Counted from the first letter of the stretch, positions 24,521 through 36,340 are shown. The stretch is DNA of 64,000 bases from Phalacrocorax aristotelis (GCF_949628215.1 NC_134286.1:2976001-3040000), one strand, 5' to 3'. The notes: a model not told the origin generated them from the letters alone. Made by a program: numbers and translations.

Positions 24521-25107
24521 AAAACATTAAGGCAAAAGCTTTCTACAATTTTACTTCAATAAAATTACACAGGAGTAAGGAAAGCACCCAGCTTTTGATT
24601 CACAGAACAAATAGATTCAGTACAGTACTAATAGCATTTAGTTTGTTTTCTCCCTAAAAACCCATAGTTAGGGGTTAAGACATGCATTTATATCTCAGGT
24701 TTCATCCATTTGGGATTGAAATTTTTTTTTTCCTAACTTAGCTTTAAAGTACTGCCTTCCCTGTCCTACAGCACGGGATAACATCCCTACAGCAATTACA
24801 AGTGTTTGCAGTTGGGAACAAAGTATTACAAAAATCTTTAATGCATTGCCAGCATTTTTACTGCAATTTATTTGCTGACAACCAAAAGCAGAGGCAGTGG
24901 CATGTACTCATCCAGATTTCTGTTGGCCACCTACACTTTAAAGAATTCATTCTCTATATTATTACACTTTACAGCTCTTTGGAAATGTTAATTAACATGT
25001 TGAGCTAAATTGACTCAAATTCTTGCTGCCTTAAAACTGAACAGAGAATTCATTCCTCTCTTTCTTATCTTCCCTCTTGCCCAGATTATTTTAAAAGTAA
25101 AGTACTT
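24521..25107. other. Unassigned AT-rich sequence
   Basis: No gene or repeat is recognised. A T run lies at about 24721-24731. Confidence 0.55.
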
Positions 25108-25212
25108 CAGGGCACGGTTTAGGAGCCATGGTAGTGTTGGGTTGACGGTTGGACTTGGTGATCCTAGAGGTCTTTTCAAACCTTAGGGATTCTGTGATTC
25201 TATGACTCTATG
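25108..25212 (+). repeat. CR1 LINE, 3' tail fragment
   Basis: AGGAGCCATGGTAGTGTTGG, GACGGTTGGACTTGGTGATC and AGAGGTCTTTTCAAACC lead to tail octamers ATTCTGTG ATTCTATG ACTCTATG. Same strand as the copy at 10795 and opposite to that at 20294. About 105 bases survive. Confidence 0.93.
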
Positions 25213-26255
25213 AAAGTAATTGTTGCTGGTGTGTGTGGCTTGCCCCTCCCCAGGATGGGAGATCTCCCGGGCTTGCATTTGATCCCTTGCTAAACTAGAA
25301 TGGGAGCAGCTCATCTGCTCTGCTATGGTGCGAGCCTGCCTGGATGCAGGTACCCGCTGATCTTAAACAAAACACAAACCTACAATAGATACGAGGAAAT
25401 TAATAGAGGTGAACAGTGATTTGGTGGGGGGAACAAACCAGAACTGAAAGCTGGTGTGCTGCAAAACCAGCAGTGTGAAGAATGTCAAGGGAATGAGCTT
25501 AGCCATGGTTTGTTTGTTTTTGTTTTTTTTTTACCTTGTTCTAATTGCTTTGATTTATGGCTTTACTTAACTTGCTTTCTCCAAAATTCATGACACAGAA
25601 TAAAAGAAACCTTGATTGCTATCTACCAAGCTGCAGCTGACTGGCAGGCATCACTCCTCCAAAGGCAACAGGACGCAATCACTCCCATGGGGCAGAGAGT
25701 GGGAGTTTTGAACCGACTTAGTTTTACACGGCGTTTCTATAGCTGTAAAAGCTCCATGTTCCATATTATTAATCTCTTTCTATTCAAGGATCCTGAAAAC
25801 GTGGCTATGTCAGCCACCCAACCTGAAGTTCAAGACCTTTATGGGCGAGGCGACATTTCAGAGCATAATAACTACACAGAATCCTTATCAAAGATTGTCA
25901 GAGAGATGGGATTACCAGTGGTTATCAGTCAATAATTGTTAGAGTAACTGATGGGTAAGCAGTAACCCTTCACACGCAATTCTTCTGTGGGAATGAGAAA
26001 AGCAGCTGGAAGGAATTCATAACAAGAACCTCACAGAGCTCGTAGAAATGTGATGTATAAACAGATTATTATTTCCTGTGGATATTGATGATAAATGAAC
26101 TGGATTTGGTATGTCTAGGAAATATCACCACACTCTAAGCCATCTGAACTCCCTGCGGCTCAAGGTAAAAACCTCTCCTGTAACTTATGAGACCTCAGCG
26201 TAAAGAAAGCACCAAGTATCTGGGTCACTAGGAATACAAAAGTTGAACATTCCTC
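25213..26255. other. Unassigned unique sequence
   Basis: A plus-strand frame of 107 codons (25612-25935) contains a hydrophilic stretch but no domain I recognise. No clear intron-exon structure surrounds it. A T run is at about 25521-25531. Confidence 0.5.
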
Positions 26256-26259
26256 TTAC

Positions 26260-26405
26260 GCACTTTTCACATAATTAATCTTTCCTGCGGGTTTTCAGTG
26301 TAATGAGTCATTGATTATTGCAAGGAATGCTTTACAGGGTAAATTAATTTATATAAGAGAAACAGCAAGAAGTGCTAAGTAGCCAGATAAATAAATAAAA
26401 TGCGA
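26260..26405. promoter_or_regulatory. Candidate AT-rich regulatory block next to CTCF-like site
   Basis: ATAATTAATC, TGAGTCATTGATTATTGC (AP-1-like followed by a PBX/homeodomain-like word) and GGTAAATTAATTTATATAAG occur within 150 bases, about 10 bases upstream of the CTCF-like motif at 26415. Motif reading only. Confidence 0.25.
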
Positions 26406-26414
26406 AGCGTGTTA

Positions 26415-26426
26415 GTCATCTGGTGG
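26415..26426 (-). promoter_or_regulatory. Candidate CTCF binding site, minus orientation
   Basis: On the minus strand the site reads CCACCAGATGAC, matching the CTCF core CCASYAGRKGGC at 11 of 12 positions. Its direction is opposite to the site at 2125, so the two would face each other across 24 kb. Core motif match only. Confidence 0.38.
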
Positions 26427-26429
26427 CAA

Positions 26430-27880
26430 CTCAGCCCCAGGGGACCCCCGTATCTGTAAATCAGCTACTCGGTGAACACTGCCAATACCTGCACTCCTCT
26501 TTCCTCTTCTTTACCTATACCTAGAGCTTGGCAAAATGTGAAAAATCCCCATAGAAAAAGCAAAAATAACTGAAACTCTGTTCCTCTGTCAGAAATCAGA
26601 TAACCTAAAACAAGATGATAGCCAATTACATGAGAAAATATATGCAAAAAATGGCTTTTCCATTTAATTTAGAGAAAAAGTCTACTCAGTGCACGGTCAC
26701 TCCGTTCAGTGTAATAAACAGCATTTCTAAAAAGAAAATAAAGCAGGAAGAGTAGAATACCTACGTTTATCGTTAAAAAGAGAAAAGGCTGATGTTTGAA
26801 GAAGCTGGTTCCACCCATGAAATTAATCTTAAAATATTTTTATGGAAAAGAGCCAAGTCTAAAGATATTACCTGGCTTTTCACAGTGCTTCCAAAAAGAT
26901 TAAATTCTAATGAAAAAGGCATTGAAACAAGAAACATGCTCAATGCAAGGATGAAAAAGGAGCCACCTTCCTCCTTGGCACATCTCTGGTCCTTCTCTAG
27001 CTTAAGTCATATCAGGTATATATCAGTATATTTATGCAGGACGTGGTTTACCAAGTCAGTCCGCAAAGGGTAAGTTTGCAGCTGGCCTTCAAGAATTACA
27101 CACGGAAAAACTCCACTAAAGAAACAATATAATTCCCCATGACCTTACCTTGAGACTAGTCACATGGCAAACTAGCTTGGATCATAAAAGATTTTGCACC
27201 ACTAAAAATATTTAGGAGATGGCGGGGTTATAGTTTCTGAAGATCCCAAACTCCCTGCAGTGCTGAACTGTATAAATCCAGAGGAAATGTTGCCTCATAT
27301 TTTGACCGTACACGGAGCTGCAGCACACACGCATATCTTAGCTCCTTTGATGGTTTTCAACATCGAGAAGGGTTCCCATCATGCCGTGAGGATATTTATT
27401 TGCATCAGTCTCATTTTGTCTTTGCAAGACGTGCCCTTTGCTGTCTACAGCCTTGGAAACTGAATTTTAGGTATTTGCCAGAAACATGCCATGAACATCC
27501 AGTCACGGAAAGGCAACAACCACCTCGGTTTGCAAGCATGTATTCCTTCCATTCATACCACAGAGAAAGAGAGGGAAAAAAGAATAACTTTAAACAGTAA
27601 AATATTCATAGAAATGACAATCTAAGCAGGGGGAAATGCTAAATTCAAGAAATTAGTCATTTATAATATGCACTCAGATCTAGCCCAAAATGTGCTATTA
27701 ACTCATTTTACATTGCAAACCTCTAGGGGCAAGAGCCACATCTTCCACCACGGGGCTTGCACAGGCAGATTTAAAGCACATTAATGGCACTCGCTATACG
27801 CATTCACGCTATAAGCTGGCGTTTCCAAGCAAAGTCTGAGCCCACGGCACTGATGACCTTGGACAGAATAACTTCCATTT
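26430..27880. other. Unassigned sequence
   Basis: No gene is recognised. Frames of up to 93 codons are without known domains. An octamer ATTTGCAT is at 27398-27405. No repeats seen. Confidence 0.55.
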
Positions 27881-27884
27881 GTGT

Positions 27885-28110
27885 GAGATCCTTCTTTCAG
27901 TAATGAAGCATTATCAGGCTACATAAATGCTGAATTAGAACCCCCAGTTTGAAATACTGTATTTAAAGGAGTCTTTTCCCTCGCTGGAGATCACTGGTCT
28001 CCCAAACAAACGGGTGGCCATTGTGCATTATTTGCTGTTTGTCAATGACCTCGTTCCCATGCTGTCGGCAATACTGAAATGGGAAGCTGGAGCCTGGGGG
28101 TAGGTCTTCA
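27885..28110. promoter_or_regulatory. Candidate enhancer with FOX, SOX and POU-like words
   Basis: AAACAAAC (28003-28010) and TGTTTGTC flank CCATTGTGCATTATTTGC at 28018-28035, which places a SOX word (CATTGTG) beside a degenerate octamer-like half. Upstream are AGGCTACATAAATGCTG and TACTGTATTTAAAGG. The block is unique and low in CpG. The composite arrangement departs from the textbook SOX-POU spacing, so binding is uncertain. Confidence 0.3.
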
Positions 28111-28462
28111 GCGGGAGTAATTCAGCCCTGCTCGCTGTGTCAGCCCACAGCAGGCAGAGAGCATCTCCCAGTCAGCACGCAAAACTCGGGAAGTTTCGTT
28201 TCTGGGGCTTGAATGACATGAGAAAGATGTCTTTCCAACATCAACAAACAGGTGAGTAGGAACATATTCACAAACCTGGATTTTGGGGTGACTTCAATGA
28301 TAGAAATTTGCTTGTGACAGCTCACAAAGTTGGGTGCTTAGAGTTTAATTTTTGATCTGGGACCGATTACATGATGAAGTTCAAATAGCTGTTGACATAG
28401 GACTTTTTTCCGGGTTTGTTTGATTATTACAATTATTATAAGTATGCGGTGAGAATATTCAC

Positions 28463-28488
28463 AAAAAAAAAAAAAAAAAAAAAAAAAA
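28463..28488 (+). repeat. Poly-A tract (26 A)
   Basis: An uninterrupted run of 26 A. The upstream 120 bases contain no recognisable retrogene or SINE, so it is listed as a homopolymer. Its length is likely to vary between individuals and sequencing runs. Confidence 0.95.
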
Positions 28489-28529
28489 GCTGCATTCTGC
28501 CTTATTTTCTTGGTAAAATATTTTTTATT

Positions 28530-28855
28530 TTCTGAAAATTGCATGCGTTGCACAGCGATGATCCTTGCAATGCCTTACAAATAGTGCATGTATACATCAT
28601 TTAAATAAAGCATTATAATTTGTAGGTTAGATATTTTGGTGTCAATCAACATCAGAAGCTGTATGAAAGAGCTTGGATTAGGAGGAAGAGATTTTTCACG
28701 GTAAGTTCAATAAACTAATGATATTACAAGAACTATCAGAGAAAAACCTGCCATCTAATAATAAGCTTGTTCCTTTTTATTTAGATGTCCCACCTTGTGC
28801 TTGCTTGTAAAAAGTTAATAATTACAGCAGCGTTAAACTTATGTAAATAGGCGAG
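28530..28855. promoter_or_regulatory. Candidate conserved non-coding element
   Basis: AT-rich unique block with a repeated GCAT/ATGC pattern (GCATGCGTTGC, TGCATGTATACATC), GTGTCAATCAACATC (HNF1/PBX-like), AAACTAATGATATTAC and AAAGTTAATAATTACAGC. CpG is rare. The word density resembles the blocks at 7.7 and 16.4 kb. Not aligned. Confidence 0.3.
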
Positions 28856-29840
28856 TCTGCGCTGGACAAAACCTGCAACACTGAGCGGCAGCTCTACCTA
28901 ATGAGTGAAGAGTGGATATTGAGATTTCAGCCGCCTTTATCGCAGCATACAACACCCTTCTGAAGAGGTATGTGATGATTTGTCCAAATAACTCCCCTGA
29001 GTTTGGCAGGGTGAAGACAACCACCCAAGCCACAGGGACCATTTTGACATGGCGCAGCCTTTGCAGACACTTCAGTGCTGGTGTTGCTGGGTCAGCACAG
29101 ACAGCAGCACGCACGGCAGCTGAGCAGGAAGGCAAAAAATCACCATAAAGTGATTTCTTCCTACGTCTGTCCTGCCCTTACTCCACCAGGCTGGAAGCTC
29201 CTGGACAGCATCCTGTGGCTTCCAGTGGTCCCCAGAGCACACACATGAGATTGTGGTGGTCCTGCTGGACAACCACCATTCAAAACTTTTTAAATCAATG
29301 TTTTTATTTATATTTCCTTTCCTGTATTTGTCACCGAGATCTTACCAAACCCCACTGGGTGAGAAATGAGCCATCTGACAATGCACCATGAACGTGGCCA
29401 TATCATCACCAAGGTTTTCCTCGCACATGTGGCTTGCAGCACACGCCCCACACAGATGCTAGCTGGCATCAGTTTGCCTTTGAATTGTTGTCAGGCAGCT
29501 ACATTGTCCCCATAAAAAGGTTATTCTTGAGGAACCAACTGTCCCATCATCCCAAACCCCAAAATGTACCCACGCGTTCCAACCCAGGGGAGCATGGTCA
29601 TCCTGCCTGCCCCCCTCGAAAGCCTCCCAGAGAGACCGGGACAAAGCACGCGTCCCTAGCTCCTGGAGACTGCACAGACACAACAGCTACTCTCTGCTTG
29701 CTGCACGTGCCACCGTGGTTGAATGCTGACACTACTTACTGCCTCCCTCGTACATGGCAGACCTCTGGCAGCTGTTGATAAACGTGGTTTCAGGATGGGC
29801 TGTGTTAGATCACAGGTATTTGTAGTTGTAAAGCTGCCTC
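28856..29840. other. Unassigned sequence
   Basis: Composition rises from AT-rich to GC-rich towards 29.6 kb. Frames of 98 codons (minus) and 114 codons (plus) have no known domain. No exon or repeat is recognised. Confidence 0.5.
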
Positions 29841-29844
29841 CTGC

Positions 29845-30120
29845 TGTGGCCGGGCCAGTCACGGCCGTATGGGCCAGCGGGAGCACCGCTGGCCACACGT
29901 GCAGGCGGCCCTTTGGTCAGATTTGGCGGCAGCACTACCCAGCGGCTCTCCACGCTGCGCAGAGTCACCTCCATACATCACGCGCTACCGTGCATCTCTT
30001 CAGCAACCGGGAGGCTGGCCGGCCGGCCCGCGGGCACAGGCCTCCACCCCTCGGCGTTGTGGTGGTGAGCAATGGTAGCAACGGAGTTCGGGCAACACGG
30101 GATGCTAAATGCTCTCCGTA
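29845..30120. other. CpG cluster (small orphan CpG island candidate)
   Basis: I count about 25 CpGs in 270 bases at high GC, close to the number expected without CpG loss, whereas flanking DNA is CpG-poor. It contains a perfect 9-base-pair hairpin GGCCAGCGG-GAGCA-CCGCTGGCC at 29872-29894 and three tandem GGCC units at 30017-30028. A 132-codon plus-strand frame (29723-30121) spans it with no recognisable product. It could be a promoter of an unannotated transcript, an orphan island, or GC-biased sequence. Confidence 0.5.
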
Positions 30121-33100
30121 GCAAAGGGGTGCTCTCAGAGCAAAGCAGGGCACCAGCTCAAATCATCTCAAGCCCTAAACAAGCCCTGGTCTTTCCATCA
30201 CCCTTTAGAGGCAGCGTAGGGGAACGGGTCCACCTCAACCGACATCAGCCTTTCTGCACAGAGAAATCCAGGTGCCTGGAAAGCAAACTTTCATCTTACA
30301 AGGAAGGGAACACCTCTCACACCCATCCCTGCCAGTATTTTTGCTGCTTAGAGCAAACTGCGGCTATTGCTGTTGTTGCTTTCCTGCAGAAAGAAGCAGC
30401 TTAGTCTATATGATTTAGAAATATCATTTGCCTCCTTCCCCGCAGATGGCAAACTCCTTGGTTTTTGCCACCACTGAACATACAAATAAATCATCAAGAT
30501 ATGATCTGCTAACATATTCAAAATGATGTTTGGCCTGAATATTTTTTTTTTTAGCTTCAAACATCAATTTCGTTTCGTAATGAACACATGCTTCATCTCA
30601 TAACATTTCATTTTTCATACATTTAGCAAAATTGCTTAACTGATACTTTTTTTTTCCAAAACAGCTTTATTTCTACCCTAAAAACATGCAAATCCAAGAC
30701 TCACATACTTATATAATGTGCAGAATTCCCTACTGTTGGTTCAATCGCTAAACTATAAAATATTCATAATATCTACATTTTTTTACAAAATGAACTTGGT
30801 ATTCCGACTTTTTTTATGTAAATCACAGTAAGATACACAGACAAAATTTTACAGGCCTCTCCGGGCAGCTATTTCCATTTTTATTTGCTCCCCTCCCTGA
30901 AGGACAACCTCCCCAGCACCCACCCACGCGCTCTGCACGACGGCAGCCTTATCAGAAACGCCGCCGAGGCACATCCAGTCCTCACTTCCTAAGCTTAATG
31001 CCCTTTGCAATTCTTGTCTGAGCAGTTGTTAGCCGAAGACAAGAAGACTTATTTCTATTCATTCCCTGCCTAATCCACCTTATGAATTTACACCTCACCT
31101 ACCCGCTCATTCAAGGACCCAGAAATACAAAATATTTCCTACTGTGTTTTAAACCCACATCCTCCTGGATACAAGATAAGAGCTTAATAGCTTTGACACT
31201 GCACTGTTTTCATATTCATGCGTAAGGTATGGATACAGCAACAGATCAGCACTTCTTTGTGCTTCTCATTGGCTCTGGTTCGCCGCCTTAAACTGTCTGA
31301 GTCAAGGCCACGTTTTAATGCCATAGACGCTCTATTCAAATACCAGTATGACCACATTTTAAAAGCCACCCTGTACCACTTCATTGCCGCAGATGTCCTT
31401 TACATCTGGCAAGGGCCGTTTCTCTGCATGTCAACAGTAATTCAGTTTAACAGCTGTCTCTTTTGACAAGCTTAGTGTCAGACTCTAAAATGACAGGGTG
31501 ACAGTTTTCCTTTTCTTTAACAGAACATAGTGCAAATTAACCATTTGAATGCAGGATCACTGAACGCCTCCCGAATACAGTTCTCAGAGTCAACTGAACG
31601 GGGTTTAGGAATTGTTGGTATTAACAACCAAAGCTGAAAACCTGTAGGGTCTGACAAATCAAGGCACTTCTCCTGTAATTGAGATTTGTACCTGAAATCT
31701 CAGCGTTCGACACCCAGAAAAGCTTAAATTGAGATGAAATAGATGTCGGAGAGAAACATTGGGAATTTGCAAACTGGTATGATAAGTACTTTTCCTGCGT
31801 TGCATAAATACGCAGGAGAATATCCTGTATATTTAGTTAAAGTGCTTGTTAATACAGCAGCTAATGGTACCGTGTGTATCAGCTTTCACATGGCACGCTG
31901 TACACACACATTTTCCACAAATGCCAGACGTACAAAAGTGCTTCTCAGCATAATTTCTCTAGGACTAAAACTATGCCTGAGATAATACTGTACATCTTAA
32001 TGATTGAATCCTTCAGCATGAAAACCAGCCTGTGGACAGTAACAAAGTGCCACCGTGATTTATGAACAACCAGTAAATACTACAAAGACACCGTTTTAAT
32101 CTGGTGCCACAGTGAGGTTTATGAGGCTGGCTGTATTAGGCTCGCATAAAAGTGAATAAAAAAAATATATAAACATTATGCTACACGTATTTAAACTGCA
32201 TATTGATGGAAGCTGTACGGCGAGCCACTGCATTCTGTTCATGTTGTGCCATGGCTGCCACGATGAGGAGGAACGATGCCTCCCCGATTTGGTCCTTGTT
32301 CTGTTGAAACCAACAGCAAACCTCAGAGTAGCTGCACAGGACTAGCCTCCAGCTCACGCAACCTATGTTATTTTAAAGAACTATGAAAGCCTTTCTGCTG
32401 TGTGTTCCTGGGTAAGCAGTTACATCTAAAGCTCTACCAACAAAACATGGGTTGAAAGGATGATGCAGAAAGTGTAGCATTCAAATGCCTTTAGTAATTG
32501 CTTTTGTTTTCTTATTTATATGTTGCCATAAGTATTTGTGCGTGTTACCCATTGCCATAACGCCTGGGCATCTCATAATATCTAGAAAGATTCACACGCA
32601 AATGCCTATTACTGTCTCCCAAAGGCATGCCCATTTACATAAGATTTCTCATGAAGTGTTCATTCTCATGATATAGCCAAGTTCTTCCTCTTTTGTTCAG
32701 CTCTTCTCAACTCATAACTGGTCATCAGCTGGAGAAGTCGTCGCTTATTCTCAACCATTCTACACCTAGGTTTCTCATACAGTAAAATTTGCTGTGTAGG
32801 AGCTGGGACAGAGGTGCTGATGGCTGTGACCTCCCTAGTGCCTCCTCTCTTACCCAACATGCCTATCTGTTCATTTCCATAGTGCAGGAATTCGTACTTT
32901 CATAGCCAGCGGTGAGCCTCTGTAAGGGGAACATATCGCTAATATTTTATTAGTATATCATGAATTTAAGTCAGCTGCAAACACGTATCTTTAGTGCAAC
33001 GTCAGCCCCGTGGGAGCGTGCAGGTTGCTGGGTTTGGAGGGGTAAGCTGTTATCAGTATTGCACACTTAGAGTTCAGCTACTTGAAGCATATATAATCAT

Positions 33101-34195
33101 TTAAAATATTTAACCTCCCTAAAACCTATCACATGCCCGAAACACTAATAATTCTATAACTTAAGCTAAACAGAGCACTATTCAGCCGTAAATTTTATGG
33201 CTACTATCTCCACCTCTTATGAAGTGTGAAAAGAGGCTTCATATCTGTCAGTCTTTTCTCAGAAATGACTTTCGCTGATTACTTAAACTTTTGTTAAATA
33301 AGCTTTCCACAAGCTGTAAAAACAGAACACAGTAGGGAAAAAATTGGCTCTCTTTTAAAAGTGCTGTAAAGTCTCTTTTTGAATGAGTAATTAGAAATGT
33401 GTAAACTCTTTTATGGATATGTGAGAAGCACACACAAAAAATTTGACATTCCATGCAAGTATTTCTGTGTGCTATCAAATTTCATTGTATTTCACAGAGA
33501 CCAAAACTATACAGACCCAAAATACACATACATTAGTGGACATGGGTTATTTGCCAAGAAGGAATTTACATACAGTACAAGCAAAACATCCTAATTTAAA
33601 TCTACGACAATGGATACTCACATTCTTAAAGAGAAATCAGAGTTGTTTGTCTTTCCGCGCGTATTTATACAGATTGCAAAGCTGTTGACAGAGCACGATT
33701 TGAGCTGGGCCTTTCCAACTGCTTACTGTTCTTTTTATTGCCATTGTCAGCTATCTTTTCCGTATCGAGAATTGAGCTTAGATGAAGACGTTCTGATTTC
33801 CCAAGCCCGTACACGAACACAAAGATGCACCGTGCGACCCAGCGGTCAGGCAGGGAGTGGGAAGCGGGGAAAGCCGAGTGCCGCCGCTGGCCCTCATCCC
33901 CTTGAAAACTCCCCAAAATCCTTAGTTAAACCAATGCACTTTTCCACCTTCATTTCCCTCCGCACACACAAGTTGTCCATCCCCAAACCAGACTCTGCAG
34001 ATGCTCTGCAACCCCCTTGTACCTTTGTTGCCTTCGATCCCTCTCCCTTCCCTTAAAACTCACGTTATTTGTGATGAAAACTTGTTCTGACTTTGAATCT
34101 CATGATCAGCTCCACAGCATGGGGGCAAGTATCTTCATCTAAAAATAAGTGAAAGAAACCTATAGACAAGGGGAGATGGGTGCCACCCCTGTGTG
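30121..34195. other. Unassigned sequence
   Basis: Four kilobases without a recognised gene or interspersed repeat. An octamer ATGCAAAT is at 30686-30693, and T runs occur near 30541-30552 and 30649-30656. The longest frame, 148 codons on the plus strand (33610-34056), has no known domain and no supporting splice structure. Confidence 0.55.
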
Positions 34196-34199
34196 ATTC

Positions 34200-35060
34200 C
34201 CCACCTCCCCGGGAGCGGGGACAGGGCATCTCGGGGACACCGAGATGGAAACCCTCCCCCCTCCAAACTGGTAGGATGCTTGCTTGAAAAGCCGGTGGAT
34301 GTCACGCTGTGTACACGTACTGTGCGCTATAAATAGTAATGTCTTCTATGCTCCTCTCCATGGAAAAATCTGCAGGAGGGGAAATAGTCTCAAAACTGTG
34401 TAGTTTTCAAGCCAAAGAGAGCCAGCCTCATTCTCTCCTCGGCGGGGAAGCCGTAGGTAGGGGGTACGCCCCTCCAACCCCCTGGAGTTGGAGGAGACGG
34501 GAAAAAGCAGGTCCTAGCTGATGAACCAGGGGGGCGAAGAGCTGCCCCCTCCCCGCTCCCCAGCCTCCCGACCCCCGGCGGGTCCCGCAGCCATTTGCCT
34601 TCCCCCTCCATGAGCAAACTCAGCCCCTCCCCAAGAAGGTGACGGTCACTGCGAAGGGTTTGCGTGGTACCAATAAGCAGGTGGCATTAGCCGCCTCACG
34701 GCTCCTGGCTCCCCAAAGCATCCCTGTTCGAGGGGACTGCCAGACACTGCTCCCTCTCCGAATCCCGTAGATTTCCAGCATGGAAATGGCGCTGAGGACT
34801 CCCAAGGAGAGGAAAGAGCACCACAGTGTGCTCTCCCTTCTCCCGGTAAAGATATTAGTGCCTTTATTATTATTATTTTTAATCCCCAAGGAAGTGATTC
34901 GGACCCCGCCTGCAAAGTTTAATAATCCTGTTGATAGCAGAGCGATGCCACCACCCCTGCTCCCCATGCCGCCGCTCCGAGCGAGTCCTCGGGCAAAGCA
35001 TTCACAGGCGCAATTTAGTGCCAAGTCTGTTATAAAACCAACCACGGTGCGAATGTTTTC
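34200..35060. other. GC- and CpG-enriched block, possible orphan promoter region
   Basis: About 40 CpGs over 860 bases, clearly above the flanking level though below a classical island in density. It contains a perfect 8-base hairpin CATCTCGG-GGACA-CCGAGATG at 34227-34247, the TATA box at 34327, GTGACGGTCAC at 34639-34649, a CCAAT box (34669-34674) and a second TATA-like TATAAAAC at 35031. The longest frame is 141 codons on the minus strand (34620-35045) and is not recognised. A non-coding RNA promoter or CpG-rich enhancer is the likeliest role. Confidence 0.45.
34327..34360 (+). promoter_or_regulatory. Candidate TATA-type core promoter
   Basis: CTATAAATAG at 34327-34336 is a consensus TATA box. 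A CA dinucleotide in a pyrimidine-rich context (CTCCTCTCCATGG) lies 32 bases downstream of the first T, inside the usual 28-33 base window for an initiator. The sequence is within a CpG-enriched block. An ATG overlaps the predicted start but its frame is short. No transcript is known to me. Confidence 0.35.
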
Positions 35061-35680
35061 GAGAAGAACAAAAGTATGAGAAAGGGAAAGGCTTCACACA
35101 TCTTTAGTGTGGAGAATGTATTTAGTGCTCCCAGAAGCTATTAGATGGGGCGATACAGGCAATTTATTGTTTTGTCAATACCTTTTATTTTGATTTAATA
35201 ACTTACAAAACCTACGGTCTATCTGTAGCGCAGCCTCAACTTTCTTTACACAACCCCACTTAACTTTCAAACACTTTAACTTTCAGGTCAAATCTCTGTC
35301 ATATTGATAAATGGGTCTATTTAAATTTTTATCACTAAAGAATTCTCTCTGGTCTCTTTTTCACTATCAGATTTCGTGCACAAATAACAGGATACTTATT
35401 ATATTTTGTTATCCACCACACATGCAAGAAAAGAGTCACTGCAGAAGGCGCAGATGTCGCGGTGAAACATCTGCAATTTGTCTGCAATAGTATCATTCCT
35501 ACAGACATTTCGTTCAGCGAGACGTACAATATTTTCAGGAATAATGTGTAAAAACGCAGGGCAGGAAAACCTAACAGAGGCTATACACACTAACTGCAGA
35601 TGACCCCTGTGCTAACAAGTAAACAAGTCAAAGTGTTTTACCCTCACGAGGCATTACTATGCACGATATAGAGGCCCCGG
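35061..35680. other. Unassigned AT-rich sequence
   Basis: No gene or repeat is recognised. Small minus-strand frames of 63-64 codons only. Confidence 0.55.
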
Positions 35681-36340
35681 GTGAAGTTTAATCTTATTTG
35701 GCTATCTGACTATCGCTTCATTAAGCAAACTAAGAAAAACTGCTGCAAAGCCAACAAATTGTTAGATATTATTGTAAATAATCACCTGGTTTTCCTGACA
35801 ATAATCAGCACCGAAGATATAATCCTTGTAGCCCTAAGTACGGTATATATGTTTAACCTTTACTTTAAAATGGTACTAAATGCTGAACGCTGTGGCTACT
35901 GTAAAGATAGTAAAAACAGATACTGTAGGAATAGAACAGTGTTTAACGACAAGTTACAAAGAGTTCTACTGAAAGAAAAGCAAGAGCAAGAAAGGTTAAA
36001 TAAACAGAAACCACAGTGCCTCCCATCTTTCTTACATTAACTCTCAATAACTATAAAGTAAACTTTCTGCTATATATGAGTTGATTTCCCAGATCTGTGC
36101 ATTAAATATTTACTTTGAACTATAAAGTTACGTGCGACCCAAACAAAAACTAATTTGCATTATTAATGATGCAAGAAATGTGATGCTTAGTCTCTTAAGA
36201 TTCATAATAAAGAAGAAAATGTTCGAGATTTACTTTCTTTTTCATTTTAAAAGGCAAATGAAAACGATAAAACTTATTTAATTAACAGAGACTCTATTTA
36301 TGAATTAGTTGTTTCTGCTAGCAAGAATGTTTAAAAAAAA
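35681..36340. promoter_or_regulatory. Candidate AT-rich conserved element with octamer; contains a 119-codon frame
   Basis: The second half holds a perfect octamer ATTTGCAT (36153-36160) beside TATTAATGATGC, plus TTATTTAATTAACAG near 36271. The first half is open on the plus strand for 119 codons (35681-36040), long for AT-rich DNA. The predicted peptide has a lysine/glutamine-rich end but no domain I know, and no promoter or splice signal supports it. I favour an enhancer-like block and treat the frame as chance. Confidence 0.28.

Noticed and set aside
28463..28488. Poly-A run as the tail of a processed pseudogene
   Set aside because: The upstream sequence is not recognisable as any mRNA and no target duplication was seen.
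33610..34056. 148-codon plus-strand open frame as a gene
   Set aside because: No known domain, mixed composition, and no splice or promoter support. Length is within what 64 kb of six-frame sequence yields by chance.
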